Assembly (NCBI GenBank): GCA_902385515.1 | Contig: CABMGC010000013.1 | Location: forward strand, 1-10,270 | Origin: an uncultured archaeon | Lineage (GTDB): Archaea; Micrarchaeota; Micrarchaeia; Micrarchaeales; CABMGC01 | DNA: 10,270 nt | Direction of reading: 5' to 3' | Shown here: one piece after another, positions 1 through 6,667 of the stretch | How the letters are laid out: every line of letters starts with the position of its first letter | Position numbering within the stretch: the stretch's first letter is position 1 | Notes under the pieces: model-generated | The model's database searches: none | Told to the model about the DNA's origin: nothing | The model's input: the letters and a program-made list of their open reading frames with translations, nothing else | Made by a program: the position numbers and the translations under genes

Positions 1-1776
1 GAAACTCCACTGGTTTAGAGGCATTGGACTGGACGCGTAGAAGGGAGGTGATCCCGTTGGCGAGTTGAGTCCCGAGGCATAGAAGGCCAGCGCCCCAGTA
101 TTGCTGCGCAGGAATGCCGCGTAGTTCCAGCTGTTCGTGTCCGGCCTTGACTTGCTTAGCATGGTGGGAAAGCTGCCGGAATAGTCCTTCAAGTACATCC
201 AGCCGGAAATTGTCATAGATGACGTCTGGTTCAGCGAGTTTGAGGACGCGACGTAAACGTAGCCGTTCTGCTGGCTGAAATTCTGGCTCTGGCCGCGGAG
301 GCTTGCGAATGAATGCGGGTAGCTCCAGTATGCGGAGCCCCTCATCGCGGCATTATTCCCGCCACCGCTGAGATCGTATAGCATGCCGCCTTGGCCCAGG
401 TTCATCGGCAGCCACAGCACGATGCTGTTCTGCGCCAGCGCATTCGCGTTGAATGAGGTCGCCTTGACGAGGGCCTGTCCACTCTGCAGCCGCTGGCTCA
501 GGAAGGCGGTGGCGATTCCGTTCGCGTTGGTGTAGTTCGCGGCCGACTGGCCGCTGGTGAAGTTGCCCATCGTTGTTGCGAAACCAACGAGCGCGTTGGC
601 AGCCGGCTGTCCGGTCTGGCTCGCGACCTTGGCGGTGAGCTGCGCAACGGTCGTGTAGATGAGCGGGCCGATGACGTTGCCACCGTTGCCGAGCCCGCTG
701 TAGTCGTTGGAGTCGCCGTTAAGAGGCCACCACCCGACCAGGCCGTTGACAAAAAGCGGTGAGCCAGATATGCCTCGCGAGTATATCTGCTGGACCTGCT
801 GCTGCGTCAGGGAGTTGCTGTAGAATTGGACGTTAGACTCCGAGCCGCTAAGAAAGTTCGACCTTCCGCCCTGAAAATCGTAGCCCATCGCAAACAGAGG
901 GCTGCTCGGGATTATGTTTACTTCGGACAGTCCTGAAGTGGAGCCTACGAGATTTCCGTTCATGTATGTCTTGCCATTACCCGAGGTGTCTTTCGTTATG
1001 ACGATATGATACCATTGGTTAAGGTTTAACCGGGGCGAGTAAGCGTGGTCCGAGTGGGTTCCGTAATCCACAGTTATGCTGTTCTGCGCCACTCCTATCC
1101 TTATCTCGTCGCCAGACGTACATGCGGGGACTTGAAGTGAGGCGGCGCTCGTATACACCCACAGCGACAACGTGAATGAATGAGTAAGGTTGGGCGACAG
1201 CAATGAGTTGGACGCTTGCACGCTTACCCCGCTGCTCTGGCCGTTGAAGTTGGGCGCCGCTACCTGCTGCGACGAAAGGCTGACTCCGCCAACCGAAGCG
1301 ACCGAGTTCGGGCACGCGTAGTCGATGCAGATTACCCCCATCGAATTCTGTATTGCTATCGTGCCGTTGGATATCGGGATCGCGTAGGAGTAGGGTGAAT
1401 TGGCAGTTGTGAAAGAGTTCGATGAAACGACATTCTTCGCGGAACTGTAGACTATGGCCTGCACGACCTGCTTGCCTATGGTCGCGTTGATTACGACCGC
1501 TCCGTTCTTTGTTATGAAAAGCTTGTAGTTCAGGGCGCCGATCGCGGTCGATATCGGAACGGTCGCGGCGTATCCGTCGCCGGACTGCAGCGCAATCCCG
1601 ATCTGCGAGGCTATGTTCTGCGCAAGAAGCTGCTCCTGCGCAAAGACCTGGTTGTTCATCGTCCGCGACCTCTGGGACACAACGACGGTGAAGAGGAACA
1701 TAAACACGACAAGCACGAAGGCGAATATCACCATGAACTCAAGGGCGATCTGAAGCTTCTTCTTGTCGCGGAGCAT
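1..1776 (-). CDS. Pilin-anchored surface protein with LamG and Ig-like domains (3' end cut by window)
   Basis: The frame is open for 592 codons from the ATG at 1776 to the left edge, with no stop, so the C-terminus is missing. The N-terminus is prepilin-like: a basic stretch (DKKK), then LQIALEF and a hydrophobic run to about residue 34, consistent with cleavage before Gln9 and with Glu13 at +5. About 145 residues of pilin-like region follow. A LamG/concanavalin-A-like domain spans about 184-340 (SFTLSLWVY, then NQWYHIVITKD, YMNGNLVGS and a FYSNSLTQQQVQQIY ending). The linker GLVGWWPLNGDSNDYSG follows, then a Big_1-like Ig fold at about 375-445 (NANGIATAFL). A second LamG domain starts near 450 (SIVLWLPMNL, MTISGWMYL) and is cut off. 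It is probably a cell-surface adhesin or pseudopilus-linked protein; the ligand is unknown. It is the last visible gene of a three-gene operon, 6 bases after the pilin stop. Confidence 0.85.
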   Translation of the reverse strand, partial: MLRDKKKLQIALEFMVIFAFVLVVFMFLFTVVVSQRSRTMNNQVFAQEQLLAQNIASQIGIALQSGDGYAATVPISTAIGALNYKLFITKNGAVVINATIGKQVVQAIVYSSAKNVVSSNSFTTANSPYSYAIPISNGTIAIQNSMGVICIDYACPNSVASVGGVSLSSQQVAAPNFNGQSSGVSVQASNSLLSPNLTHSFTLSLWVYTSAASLQVPACTSGDEIRIGVAQNSITVDYGTHSDHAYSPRLNLNQWYHIVITKDTSGNGKTYMNGNLVGSTSGLSEVNIIPSSPLFAMGYDFQGGRSNFLSGSESNVQFYSNSLTQQQVQQIYSRGISGSPLFVNGLVGWWPLNGDSNDYSGLGNGGNVIGPLIYTTVAQLTAKVASQTGQPAANALVGFATTMGNFTSGQSAANYTNANGIATAFLSQRLQSGQALVKATSFNANALAQNSIVLWLPMNLGQGGMLYDLSGGGNNAAMRGSAYWSYPHSFASLRGQSQNFSQQNGYVYVASSNSLNQTSSMTISGWMYLKDYSGSFPTMLSKSRPDTNSWNYAAFLRSNTGALAFYASGLNSPTGSPPFYASSPMPLNQWSF

Positions 1777-1782
1777 CCTACA

Positions 1783-2256
1783 CTACACCTTTGGGGAGAG
1801 ATAAACGCACGGCAGCGCTCCGTTTGTCGGGCAGGACGACAGGGCGGTCACGTTCACGAGGTACGTGCCTGTCGACGATATTCCTCCGAGCGAGCCGCTC
1901 ACGTTGACCGGGGTGTAGGACGTGACGTAGCTTGAGCCCGACGGCGCGCTGACGACGAATATTATCTCGTGCCCGATGGTGTTGTTCATCGTGCCCACGT
2001 ATATCGCCTTGACGTTCGGCGGCACGGATATCTGCACCAGCTGCTTTGCGGGCGCGCCCTCGCTGCCGACGAGCGTCGCTATGCTCGACAGCTTGCTCGC
2101 AGCCTGCTGCGATTCCACGGATGACAGCGCGGTGTTGGAGTTGGCCAGCTGTATGAACGCTATTATGACTATTGGCATCAGCACGGCCAAGCCTAGCGAT
2201 AGGGTTATCAGGAGCTCGAAGCTCGATTGAAGCCGCTTTGACTTATTCGCCCGCAT
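1783..2256 (-). CDS. Small type IV pilin-like protein with class III signal peptide
   Basis: This is a 157-residue protein. A basic start (RANKSKR) is followed by LQSSFELL and one hydrophobic helix to about residue 36. This is the layout of archaeal prepilins, which a PibD/EppA-type peptidase would cut before Gln10, leaving Glu14 at +5. The residue before the predicted cut is Leu rather than the usual Gly or Ala. The mature part has a Ser/Ala-rich helical stretch (about 38-65) and then a beta-rich, Gly/Ser/Thr-rich head with NxS/T sequons (NNT, NVS, NVT) and two cysteines near the C-terminus (SSCPTNGALPC) that could form a disulphide. Its start overlaps the end of the CBS gene by 14 bases, and the LamG gene begins 6 bases after its stop, so the three are probably co-transcribed. 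It is likely an extracellular filament or pseudopilus subunit. The head domain resembles no family I recognise. Confidence 0.8.
   Translation of the reverse strand: MRANKSKRLQSSFELLITLSLGLAVLMPIVIIAFIQLANSNTALSSVESQQAASKLSSIATLVGSEGAPAKQLVQISVPPNVKAIYVGTMNNTIGHEIIFVVSAPSGSSYVTSYTPVNVSGSLGGISSTGTYLVNVTALSSCPTNGALPCVYLSPKV
1786..1790 (-). promoter_or_regulatory. Probable Shine-Dalgarno element for the LamG gene
   Basis: On the minus strand AGGTG lies 9 bases before the ATG at 1776 and overlaps the last codons of the upstream pilin gene. It matches the GGTG core complementary to the archaeal 16S rRNA tail, which fits an internal operon gene with translational reinitiation and supports the ATG at 1776. 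Confidence 0.45.
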
Positions 2257-3412
2257 AGTATCTATCCGCCCCTTTCCTGCCGCTGATTCTAACCTCTTTC
2301 TTGCCCTTGACCTGCTTGAAAAGGCTGTCGAGCAGCGCAGTCAGCGTGCTGTCGAGGCCGTAGCCCGTTGCGGTGGCGAACACAACTCCGCTCCTCTGGA
2401 ATCCGAGCCTCGCCCTCATCTCATAACCCTTGTTCTTGACCTTGTTGACGTTGATCGCCGCGTAGCTTACGCCGTTGGTCCCGAACCTGTCCATCTTCTC
2501 CACGAACCTGTTGACCTCGTCCTCCATGTCCTGCTCGTACTCCTCGACCCCGTTCGCGTCCATCCCGGTTATTATGACTGTGTGCTTCTCCTTCTCGACT
2601 GTCGCCGCGGCGAACTCGAATACGTCCCTGGCCGAGACCATTCCCACTGGCTTGCCGTTGCTGGTGACTAGCCGCGACGATACGTTCCTCTCGAGTATCT
2701 GCCTTATCGCATTGTCCGAAGGGGAGCCGTAGTCTATAGAGAAGACGTCCGTCCTTGCTGCGTCCCTGACGCTGACCTTGTTGAAGGATATCGGATCGGA
2801 AGTGAGCTCGGGCATGCGGTCGCTTGACCTCGCGTAGTTTGCGAATATGTCCTTGTGGACTATTATCCCGTACACCTTGCCCTTGTCCATGACGGCCAGC
2901 TTCTTGACACCGTTCTGGGACATGACGTTAATCGCCTGGGGCACTGTCGCGTCGGCGTCTATTGCGAGCAAGGGCATCGAAGTCATGTCGCTCACCTTCG
3001 CCCTAGAGAGCAGGTGCAATGAGAGGATCGACCTGAGAATGGCGTCCCTCCTTACGAGGCCGGTGACTGTCTTGCCGTCTCCGAAGGGCATCGCCTTGGT
3101 GGAGAACTCGTGGAAGTACCCTATCGCCTTTCCTACCGACATGTCCTTGTCAAGCATGGGCAGCTTTCTCGCAAACCTTCCCACTGCGACCGCGGTCGAG
3201 AACTTCATCGACTTGTCGGAGCCTTTCCTTGAAACGACGCGGTCGTCAGCAACGCCGAAGTACGCCTTGTCCTTGGTCACTATAACCGCTCCGAACTTCG
3301 CTATCTCGTCGAGCGCCTGGGTCAGCGGGGTCTTGAAATCGAAAAATGCGGTCTTTGAAACAAACTCTTTCGGCAGAGGCTCGTATAACGTCGACATAGG
3401 AATACCCTTCAT
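2243..3412 (-). CDS. Four-CBS-domain protein with C-terminal HPF/RaiA-like ribosome-binding domain
   Basis: A 389-residue soluble protein. Four CBS-like repeats are visible at about 15-82, 83-137, 138-195 and 215-268. The third is the clearest (VSDMTSMPLLAIDADATV, then GVKKLAVMDKGKVYGIIVHKDIF), and the fourth ends KPVGMVSARDVF. Paired CBS domains usually bind adenine nucleotides. The last 110 residues (about 276-376) follow the beta-alpha-beta-beta-beta-alpha order of hibernation-promoting factor/RaiA: HTVIITGM, an acidic helix, VSYAAINVNKVK, YEMRARLGF, VVFATATG and a final helix, then a basic tail. This suggests an energy-sensing, ribosome-associated role, which is an inference. An alternative is nucleotide-gated control of something else. 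The ATG at 3412 would be leaderless from the TATA-like element at 3436-3443. The ATG at 3397 (MSTLYEP) would have a 7-8 base leader from the element at 3427-3434. I cannot separate these. It overlaps the downstream pilin gene by 14 bases. Confidence 0.85.
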   Translation of the reverse strand: MKGIPMSTLYEPLPKEFVSKTAFFDFKTPLTQALDEIAKFGAVIVTKDKAYFGVADDRVVSRKGSDKSMKFSTAVAVGRFARKLPMLDKDMSVGKAIGYFHEFSTKAMPFGDGKTVTGLVRRDAILRSILSLHLLSRAKVSDMTSMPLLAIDADATVPQAINVMSQNGVKKLAVMDKGKVYGIIVHKDIFANYARSSDRMPELTSDPISFNKVSVRDAARTDVFSIDYGSPSDNAIRQILERNVSSRLVTSNGKPVGMVSARDVFEFAAATVEKEKHTVIITGMDANGVEEYEQDMEDEVNRFVEKMDRFGTNGVSYAAINVNKVKNKGYEMRARLGFQRSGVVFATATGYGLDSTLTALLDSLFKQVKGKKEVRISGRKGADRYYAGE

Positions 3413-3426
3413 TTAAAATTTCTTCG

Positions 3427-3443
3427 TTTATAAAGAATAAATA
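3427..3443. promoter_or_regulatory. Shared divergent promoter island (CBS gene / tRNA-Cys)
   Basis: Two TATA-like elements sit here: the palindromic TTTATAAA (3427-3434) and AATAAATA (3436-3443, read TATTTATT on the minus strand). The second is centred about 27 bases from the ATG at 3412 and about 24 bases from the tRNA-Cys 5' end at 3463. The first is about 33 bases from each of the ATG at 3397 and the tRNA end. The island can therefore serve transcription in both directions, and both assignments rest on spacing alone. Confidence 0.6.
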
Positions 3444-3462
3444 GGTATCTATCGGCATCCAC

Positions 3463-3533
3463 GCCAGGGTGGCAGATCGGCTATGCGTCCGCCTGCAGAG
3501 CGGAAAAGTGGGGTTCAACTCCCTACCCTGGCT
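3463..3533 (+). tRNA. tRNA-Cys (anticodon GCA)
   Basis: The cloverleaf folds completely in 71 bases without an intron. The acceptor stem GCCAGGG (3463-3469) pairs with CCCTGGC (3526-3532). The D arm is 3472-3486 with GG in its loop. The anticodon stem TCCGC/GCGGA (3488-3492/3500-3504) encloses CTGCAGA, giving anticodon GCA at 3495-3497. The variable region is 4 bases, and the T arm is TGGGG-TTCAACT-CCCTA. The discriminator is U73, the known identity base for cysteine tRNAs. CCA is not encoded. It converges on the archease gene. Confidence 0.95.
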
Positions 3534-3599
3534 TCTGTTCGCTGCCTGTCGACTTTTGACGCCTAGGCCCTTCCCGATCCTGTTAGGGGCCCGCGGGGT

Positions 3600-4040
3600 T
3601 CAGACATCCAGCACCACCTCCACGCTGTATCGCGATGCCGTCTTTTTGACTTCCATGGCATATGGGGTAACTGCCTTTACCTCCGTTACAAAGCAATCCC
3701 TTGGCATTCGCTTGTATCGAAGCATACCTCGCATCTTGAACGCACCCGTCTTCTCGCTTACTGTCTTGACCTTGAATTCGAAAGCGTTCAGCGCCCTCTC
3801 GTCTATCTTTGTAAGCATGTCCTGCAGAGAGTACCAGATCAGGTTCTCTATCGTGTCGGCCTTCTCGTCTATTGCGACCTGCATGACCCTCGCACTTGAC
3901 CTTCGGATCTTGCCGACATCGAGCATCACGCCGAGCATCGCGGCCGCGGAATTTTCAATGAGCTCTCCCGCCCCGGAGCCGTAGGCGGCAAACATTATGT
4001 CGGCCGTATGTGGAAGGTACTCGAATTTCTTTTGCGGCAT
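3600..4040 (-). CDS. Archease (RtcB tRNA-ligase activator)
   Basis: A 146-residue protein when started at the ATG at 4040. It shows the archease fingerprints: FEYLPHTADI at the N-terminus (Asp14), an acidic-helical middle, the KAVT segment at 122-125, and a C-terminus ending VVLDV (Asp145). Archease promotes guanylylation and turnover of the RNA ligase RtcB, which joins tRNA exons after intron removal; RtcB itself is not in this window. The frame is open to an earlier ATG at 4058 (adding MLPKSF), but the TATA box at 4060-4067 overlaps that codon, and its spacing predicts transcription starting at about 4038-4040. The start at 4040 is therefore more likely, giving a leaderless mRNA and a normal archease N-terminus. 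It diverges from the archaeosortase gene and converges on tRNA-Cys. A tRNA with an intron lies about 2.6 kb away. Confidence 0.93.
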   Translation of the reverse strand: MPQKKFEYLPHTADIMFAAYGSGAGELIENSAAAMLGVMLDVGKIRRSSARVMQVAIDEKADTIENLIWYSLQDMLTKIDERALNAFEFKVKTVSEKTGAFKMRGMLRYKRMPRDCFVTEVKAVTPYAMEVKKTASRYSVEVVLDV

Positions 4041-4058
4041 GAAGGATTTTGGAAGCAT

Positions 4059-4068
4059 ATTTATATAA
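4059..4068 (-). promoter_or_regulatory. TATA box of the archease gene
   Basis: On the minus strand TTATATAAAT is centred about 23-24 bases upstream of the ATG at 4040 and overlaps the ATG at 4058, so it argues for the inner start and a leaderless transcript. Because the core is nearly symmetric it could also fire rightwards toward the archaeosortase gene. Confidence 0.65.
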
Positions 4069-4080
4069 TCCTCTAAAGCC

Positions 4081-4088
4081 TATACTAA
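4081..4088 (+). promoter_or_regulatory. Possible TATA element of the archaeosortase/NUDIX-UDG unit
   Basis: TATACTAA is centred about 40 bases before the ATG at 4125. Normal archaeal spacing would place transcription start near 4110 and leave a leader of about 15 bases. The stronger box at 4059-4068 is the alternative. Confidence 0.35.
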
Positions 4089-4124
4089 CTGTCCCGTGAA
4101 GAACAGAGTAACTACTGACTAGTG

Positions 4125-5687
4125 ATGAAGTCTATATCGGCTGAGGACGATGTGATAGCGATGGCTCGAGGCAGGAATTTTGGAATTCTGGTCCTCTTCA
4201 TTGCAGTGGTGTTGCTGATCGCAACATCGCTCTTCATAACGCCCCTTGCGGTGAGCGATTCCGATCCTTCAACTTACGTGATAGTCCCCACGATCATGCT
4301 CCCGCTCCTCATCATATTTTCCGCCAAGGCGAAGGCTGAGCCGCGGGTCAATGACCGCGACATTATCATCGGTGCGGCGCTGTTCGCGGCCTTCATACTG
4401 TCGACACTCGTCCTTCGGTTCGAGTTTTCTTTCTTCTTTGTCGGTTTCAGGCTTGACCTGCTCATGCTTCCCCTTGCGATTGCCGCGGCCGCAATACTCA
4501 TATTCGGCACGGAAAACCTTGCCAAGTTCAAAGGTCCGCTGCTTTACGCACTCTTCGCATCGCCTGTCGTTCTGTTCGTAATCATCAACGAGTACTCCGC
4601 ATTCACCTCCCTTAACACAGTAATAGTGTACGAGCTCCTGAAGCCTTTCGTCGTAAACGTCTCATACGTCGCCCCGACTTCGATAAACGCGAACGGAAAC
4701 TATATCGGCATCGGACAGGCGTGCGTAAGCCTTGGGATATTCATTGCGCTTGCGCTTTTCCTGGCGCCGATAGCTTACCTGTATGACGGCAAGGGCGCAA
4801 GGAAGGCGCTCTGGGTCGCAAGCGGCGTCGCACTGCTGTTCTTCCTCAACATCTCCCGGATGCTATTGGCGTCCTACGCGTGGCTGACCGGCGGACCCAG
4901 CGCCTCTGTCGCGTGGATACATTCGTTCGTAGGCGTCCTGCTGTTCTATGTTGCAATAGCTGCGATGATCTTGTTCGCGGGACGATACGGGCTGACACTG
5001 GAAAGCAAGAACCCGCGCAAGCGGTCTGGCAGGGCGAGCGCAGGTACGGTCAGCACCCTCTCGATCGTGCTGGTTCTCGCGTTTGCGGCAACCTACCTTC
5101 TTTCCACGATAAGCTACGCCAGCGCACTTGAAGTGTCGCCGCTGGCTCTCGCGAACAACAAGCAGTTCAACATGAGCAACGGCGAAACGGCAAGCTCAGT
5201 TGCGGGAATAATCGGAGCGCACAACTTCACAAGCTATTTGATGACGGACGACAGCGGAAAGTACGTGTACGCACGGCTCACGAACGCCACAATAAACTCC
5301 ACCAATCCCATAGTTATGATAATCACTTCTCCTGATCCCGCGATAATTAAGGGCATAGAGGCGGGCAGCACAGTTATGGGCGATTTCAGGTTCGTAAACA
5401 GGAACGGCGCACGGGAGGACGTGCTGGACGTAGTATCGAACGACACCGAGTTCTTCGTGTACGTGACGAACGTGCCTTTTCTGCTCAAGAACGTGTCGTC
5501 TTCAATAGCAAGCGCGTACGTGATAATTCCGGAAAGCGTGCTCCGCTCGACAGCGTGCAGACCAGACTACGACTCGACGTATGCGGGCCTGTTGAACGTT
5601 TTCAACTTTGACGCATACAACCAGAAGGCAAGGGACGACGCCCTGACCGCGCTCTGCGTCTCTGAAAGAATCGTGTGGTCTCAATGA
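4125..5687 (+). CDS. Archaeosortase/exosortase-family membrane transpeptidase
   Basis: A 520-residue multi-pass membrane protein. About nine hydrophobic segments run from residue 19 to 330. The exosortase/archaeosortase catalytic set is visible in order: Cys200 in GQACVSLG, Arg245 in FLNISRML, and His266 in WIHSFVGVLLFY. Enzymes of this family cut C-terminal sorting signals of surface proteins outside the membrane and are thought to transfer them to a lipid or other anchor. After the last membrane segment there is a domain of about 185 residues with six NxS/T sequons (NMS, NFT, NAT, NST, NDT, NVS) and two cysteines (478, 511), so it most likely faces outside. I do not recognise this tail, and it makes the protein longer than minimal family members. 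A GTG at 4122 adds one residue; the ATG at 4125 is preferred. The stop overlaps the next ATG (ATGA). No substrate with a complete sorting tail is visible; the LamG protein's C-terminus lies outside the window. Confidence 0.88.
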   Translation: MKSISAEDDVIAMARGRNFGILVLFIAVVLLIATSLFITPLAVSDSDPSTYVIVPTIMLPLLIIFSAKAKAEPRVNDRDIIIGAALFAAFILSTLVLRFEFSFFFVGFRLDLLMLPLAIAAAAILIFGTENLAKFKGPLLYALFASPVVLFVIINEYSAFTSLNTVIVYELLKPFVVNVSYVAPTSINANGNYIGIGQACVSLGIFIALALFLAPIAYLYDGKGARKALWVASGVALLFFLNISRMLLASYAWLTGGPSASVAWIHSFVGVLLFYVAIAAMILFAGRYGLTLESKNPRKRSGRASAGTVSTLSIVLVLAFAATYLLSTISYASALEVSPLALANNKQFNMSNGETASSVAGIIGAHNFTSYLMTDDSGKYVYARLTNATINSTNPIVMIITSPDPAIIKGIEAGSTVMGDFRFVNRNGAREDVLDVVSNDTEFFVYVTNVPFLLKNVSSSIASAYVIIPESVLRSTACRPDYDSTYAGLLNVFNFDAYNQKARDDALTALCVSERIVWSQ

Positions 5688-6640
5688 AATTCGAATTCTC
5701 TGCCGGGGCTTTCATATATTTCAAGGGACAGGGAGAGACCTTGATCCTGTTCCTGAAACGGGAAAGAGACTACGACGTGCCGAAAGGGCACATAGAGAAA
5801 GGGGAGACCGCTCTTCAGGCCGCGCACCGCGAACTTAAGGAGGAGACCGGGCTTGACCTCCCTTTCGCGCCGCACTTCGTCGAGGAAACGAGCTACGTAT
5901 TCAGGAAAGGAAAGGACAGGATACTCAAAAGGGTAAAATTCTTCCTTGGCGAATCGAAGACCAAGGACGTCGCCATATCCGACGAGCACCTAGGCTATGA
6001 GTGGATGACAAAGGACGAGATACTTAGGAAAGTCAAGTACAAGGACATACGCGTTCTTTTGCCCCGCCTGTTCGATTACATCGTCAGGTACGAGGAGATG
6101 CTGAAGCTCAACGCGGAGTACGCCAGGCTTCCAGATAAAACATACGGATGGGAGCTCAGCAGGCGACTGGTGCCTGGCGACGGACCGCTCGACGCGAAGG
6201 CGGTCATGCTGGGAGAGGCCCCGGGCGCAAGGGAAGACGAACAGGGGCTGCCGTTCGTAGGAAGAAGCGGCGAGATGCTCAGCAGGGTAACCCACAGGGC
6301 CAAGCTGAAAAGGGACAGTTTCTACATAACTAGCGTAGTGCAGTTCAGGCCGCCGGAGAACAGGGCCCCCGCTAAAGAAGAGATCGCCGCGTGCGCGCCC
6401 TTCCTAAAACGGCAGTTGGCCATAATAAATCCGAAGTTCGTCGTGCTTCTCGGCAGGACGGCGGCCTCGACAGTGCTGGGCATAAACGAGATGGAGGCGA
6501 ACCACGGCAGGGTCGTTGAAAAAGACGGCGTACAGTACTTCATAACCTACCATCCGGCGGCTGCGCTCAGGTCGACGACCAACCTGGAAAAGATGGCTGG
6601 CGACTTCGAAAAGCTTAGGGAGCTGATTAGCGAAAAATAA
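5684..6640 (+). CDS. NUDIX hydrolase fused to a family-4-like uracil-DNA glycosylase domain
   Basis: A 318-residue two-domain protein. Residues 1-135 form a NUDIX domain with a complete box: Gly35, Glu41, then REL-KEETGL at 49-57. NUDIX enzymes hydrolyse nucleoside diphosphates linked to another group, including damaged dNTPs. Residues 145-318 match family 4 UDGs: GEAPG (177-181), ED at 184-185, PFVGRSG (190-196), FRPPENR (221-227) and HPAA (290-293). Family 4 enzymes normally carry four cysteines for a 4Fe-4S cluster. Here the N-terminal pair is absent (Thr153 and Trp156 align there), the third is Phe221, and only Cys237 remains. The usual Asn in the ITNVVKCRPP-type motif is Ser217. Activity on uracil is therefore uncertain. 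The ATG at 5684 overlaps the archaeosortase stop as ATGA, suggesting translational coupling. A GTG at 5675 is possible but adds only three residues before the NUDIX fold. Confidence 0.87.
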   Translation: MKFEFSAGAFIYFKGQGETLILFLKRERDYDVPKGHIEKGETALQAAHRELKEETGLDLPFAPHFVEETSYVFRKGKDRILKRVKFFLGESKTKDVAISDEHLGYEWMTKDEILRKVKYKDIRVLLPRLFDYIVRYEEMLKLNAEYARLPDKTYGWELSRRLVPGDGPLDAKAVMLGEAPGAREDEQGLPFVGRSGEMLSRVTHRAKLKRDSFYITSVVQFRPPENRAPAKEEIAACAPFLKRQLAIINPKFVVLLGRTAASTVLGINEMEANHGRVVEKDGVQYFITYHPAAALRSTTNLEKMAGDFEKLRELISEK

Positions 6641-6646
6641 TATAAC
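6636..6646 (+). promoter_or_regulatory. TATA box of tRNA-Ile, overlapping a stop codon
   Basis: AATAATATAAC is centred 26 bases upstream of the tRNA-Ile 5' end at 6668. It includes the TAA stop (6638-6640) of the NUDIX-UDG gene, so the tRNA promoter is embedded in the end of the preceding reading frame. Confidence 0.65.
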
Positions 6647-6667
6647 CTGAGCAACAAAGAATATTGT

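Noticed and set aside
2847..3416. Plus-strand open frame opposite the CBS gene
   Set aside because: It is antisense to recognisable CBS repeats and has no promoter or domain support.
3566..3591. Inverted repeat GGCCC/GGGCC between tRNA-Cys and archease, as a possible two-way terminator
   Set aside because: It is only 5 bp with a 16-base loop and no T-run; archaea do not depend on such hairpins for termination.
5828..6640. Reading the glycosylase half as a UdgX-type covalent uracil binder
   Set aside because: The UdgX hallmark loop (KRRIH) is absent, as is the GEQPGD-type first motif; GEAPG and the overall layout fit a diverged family 4 better.
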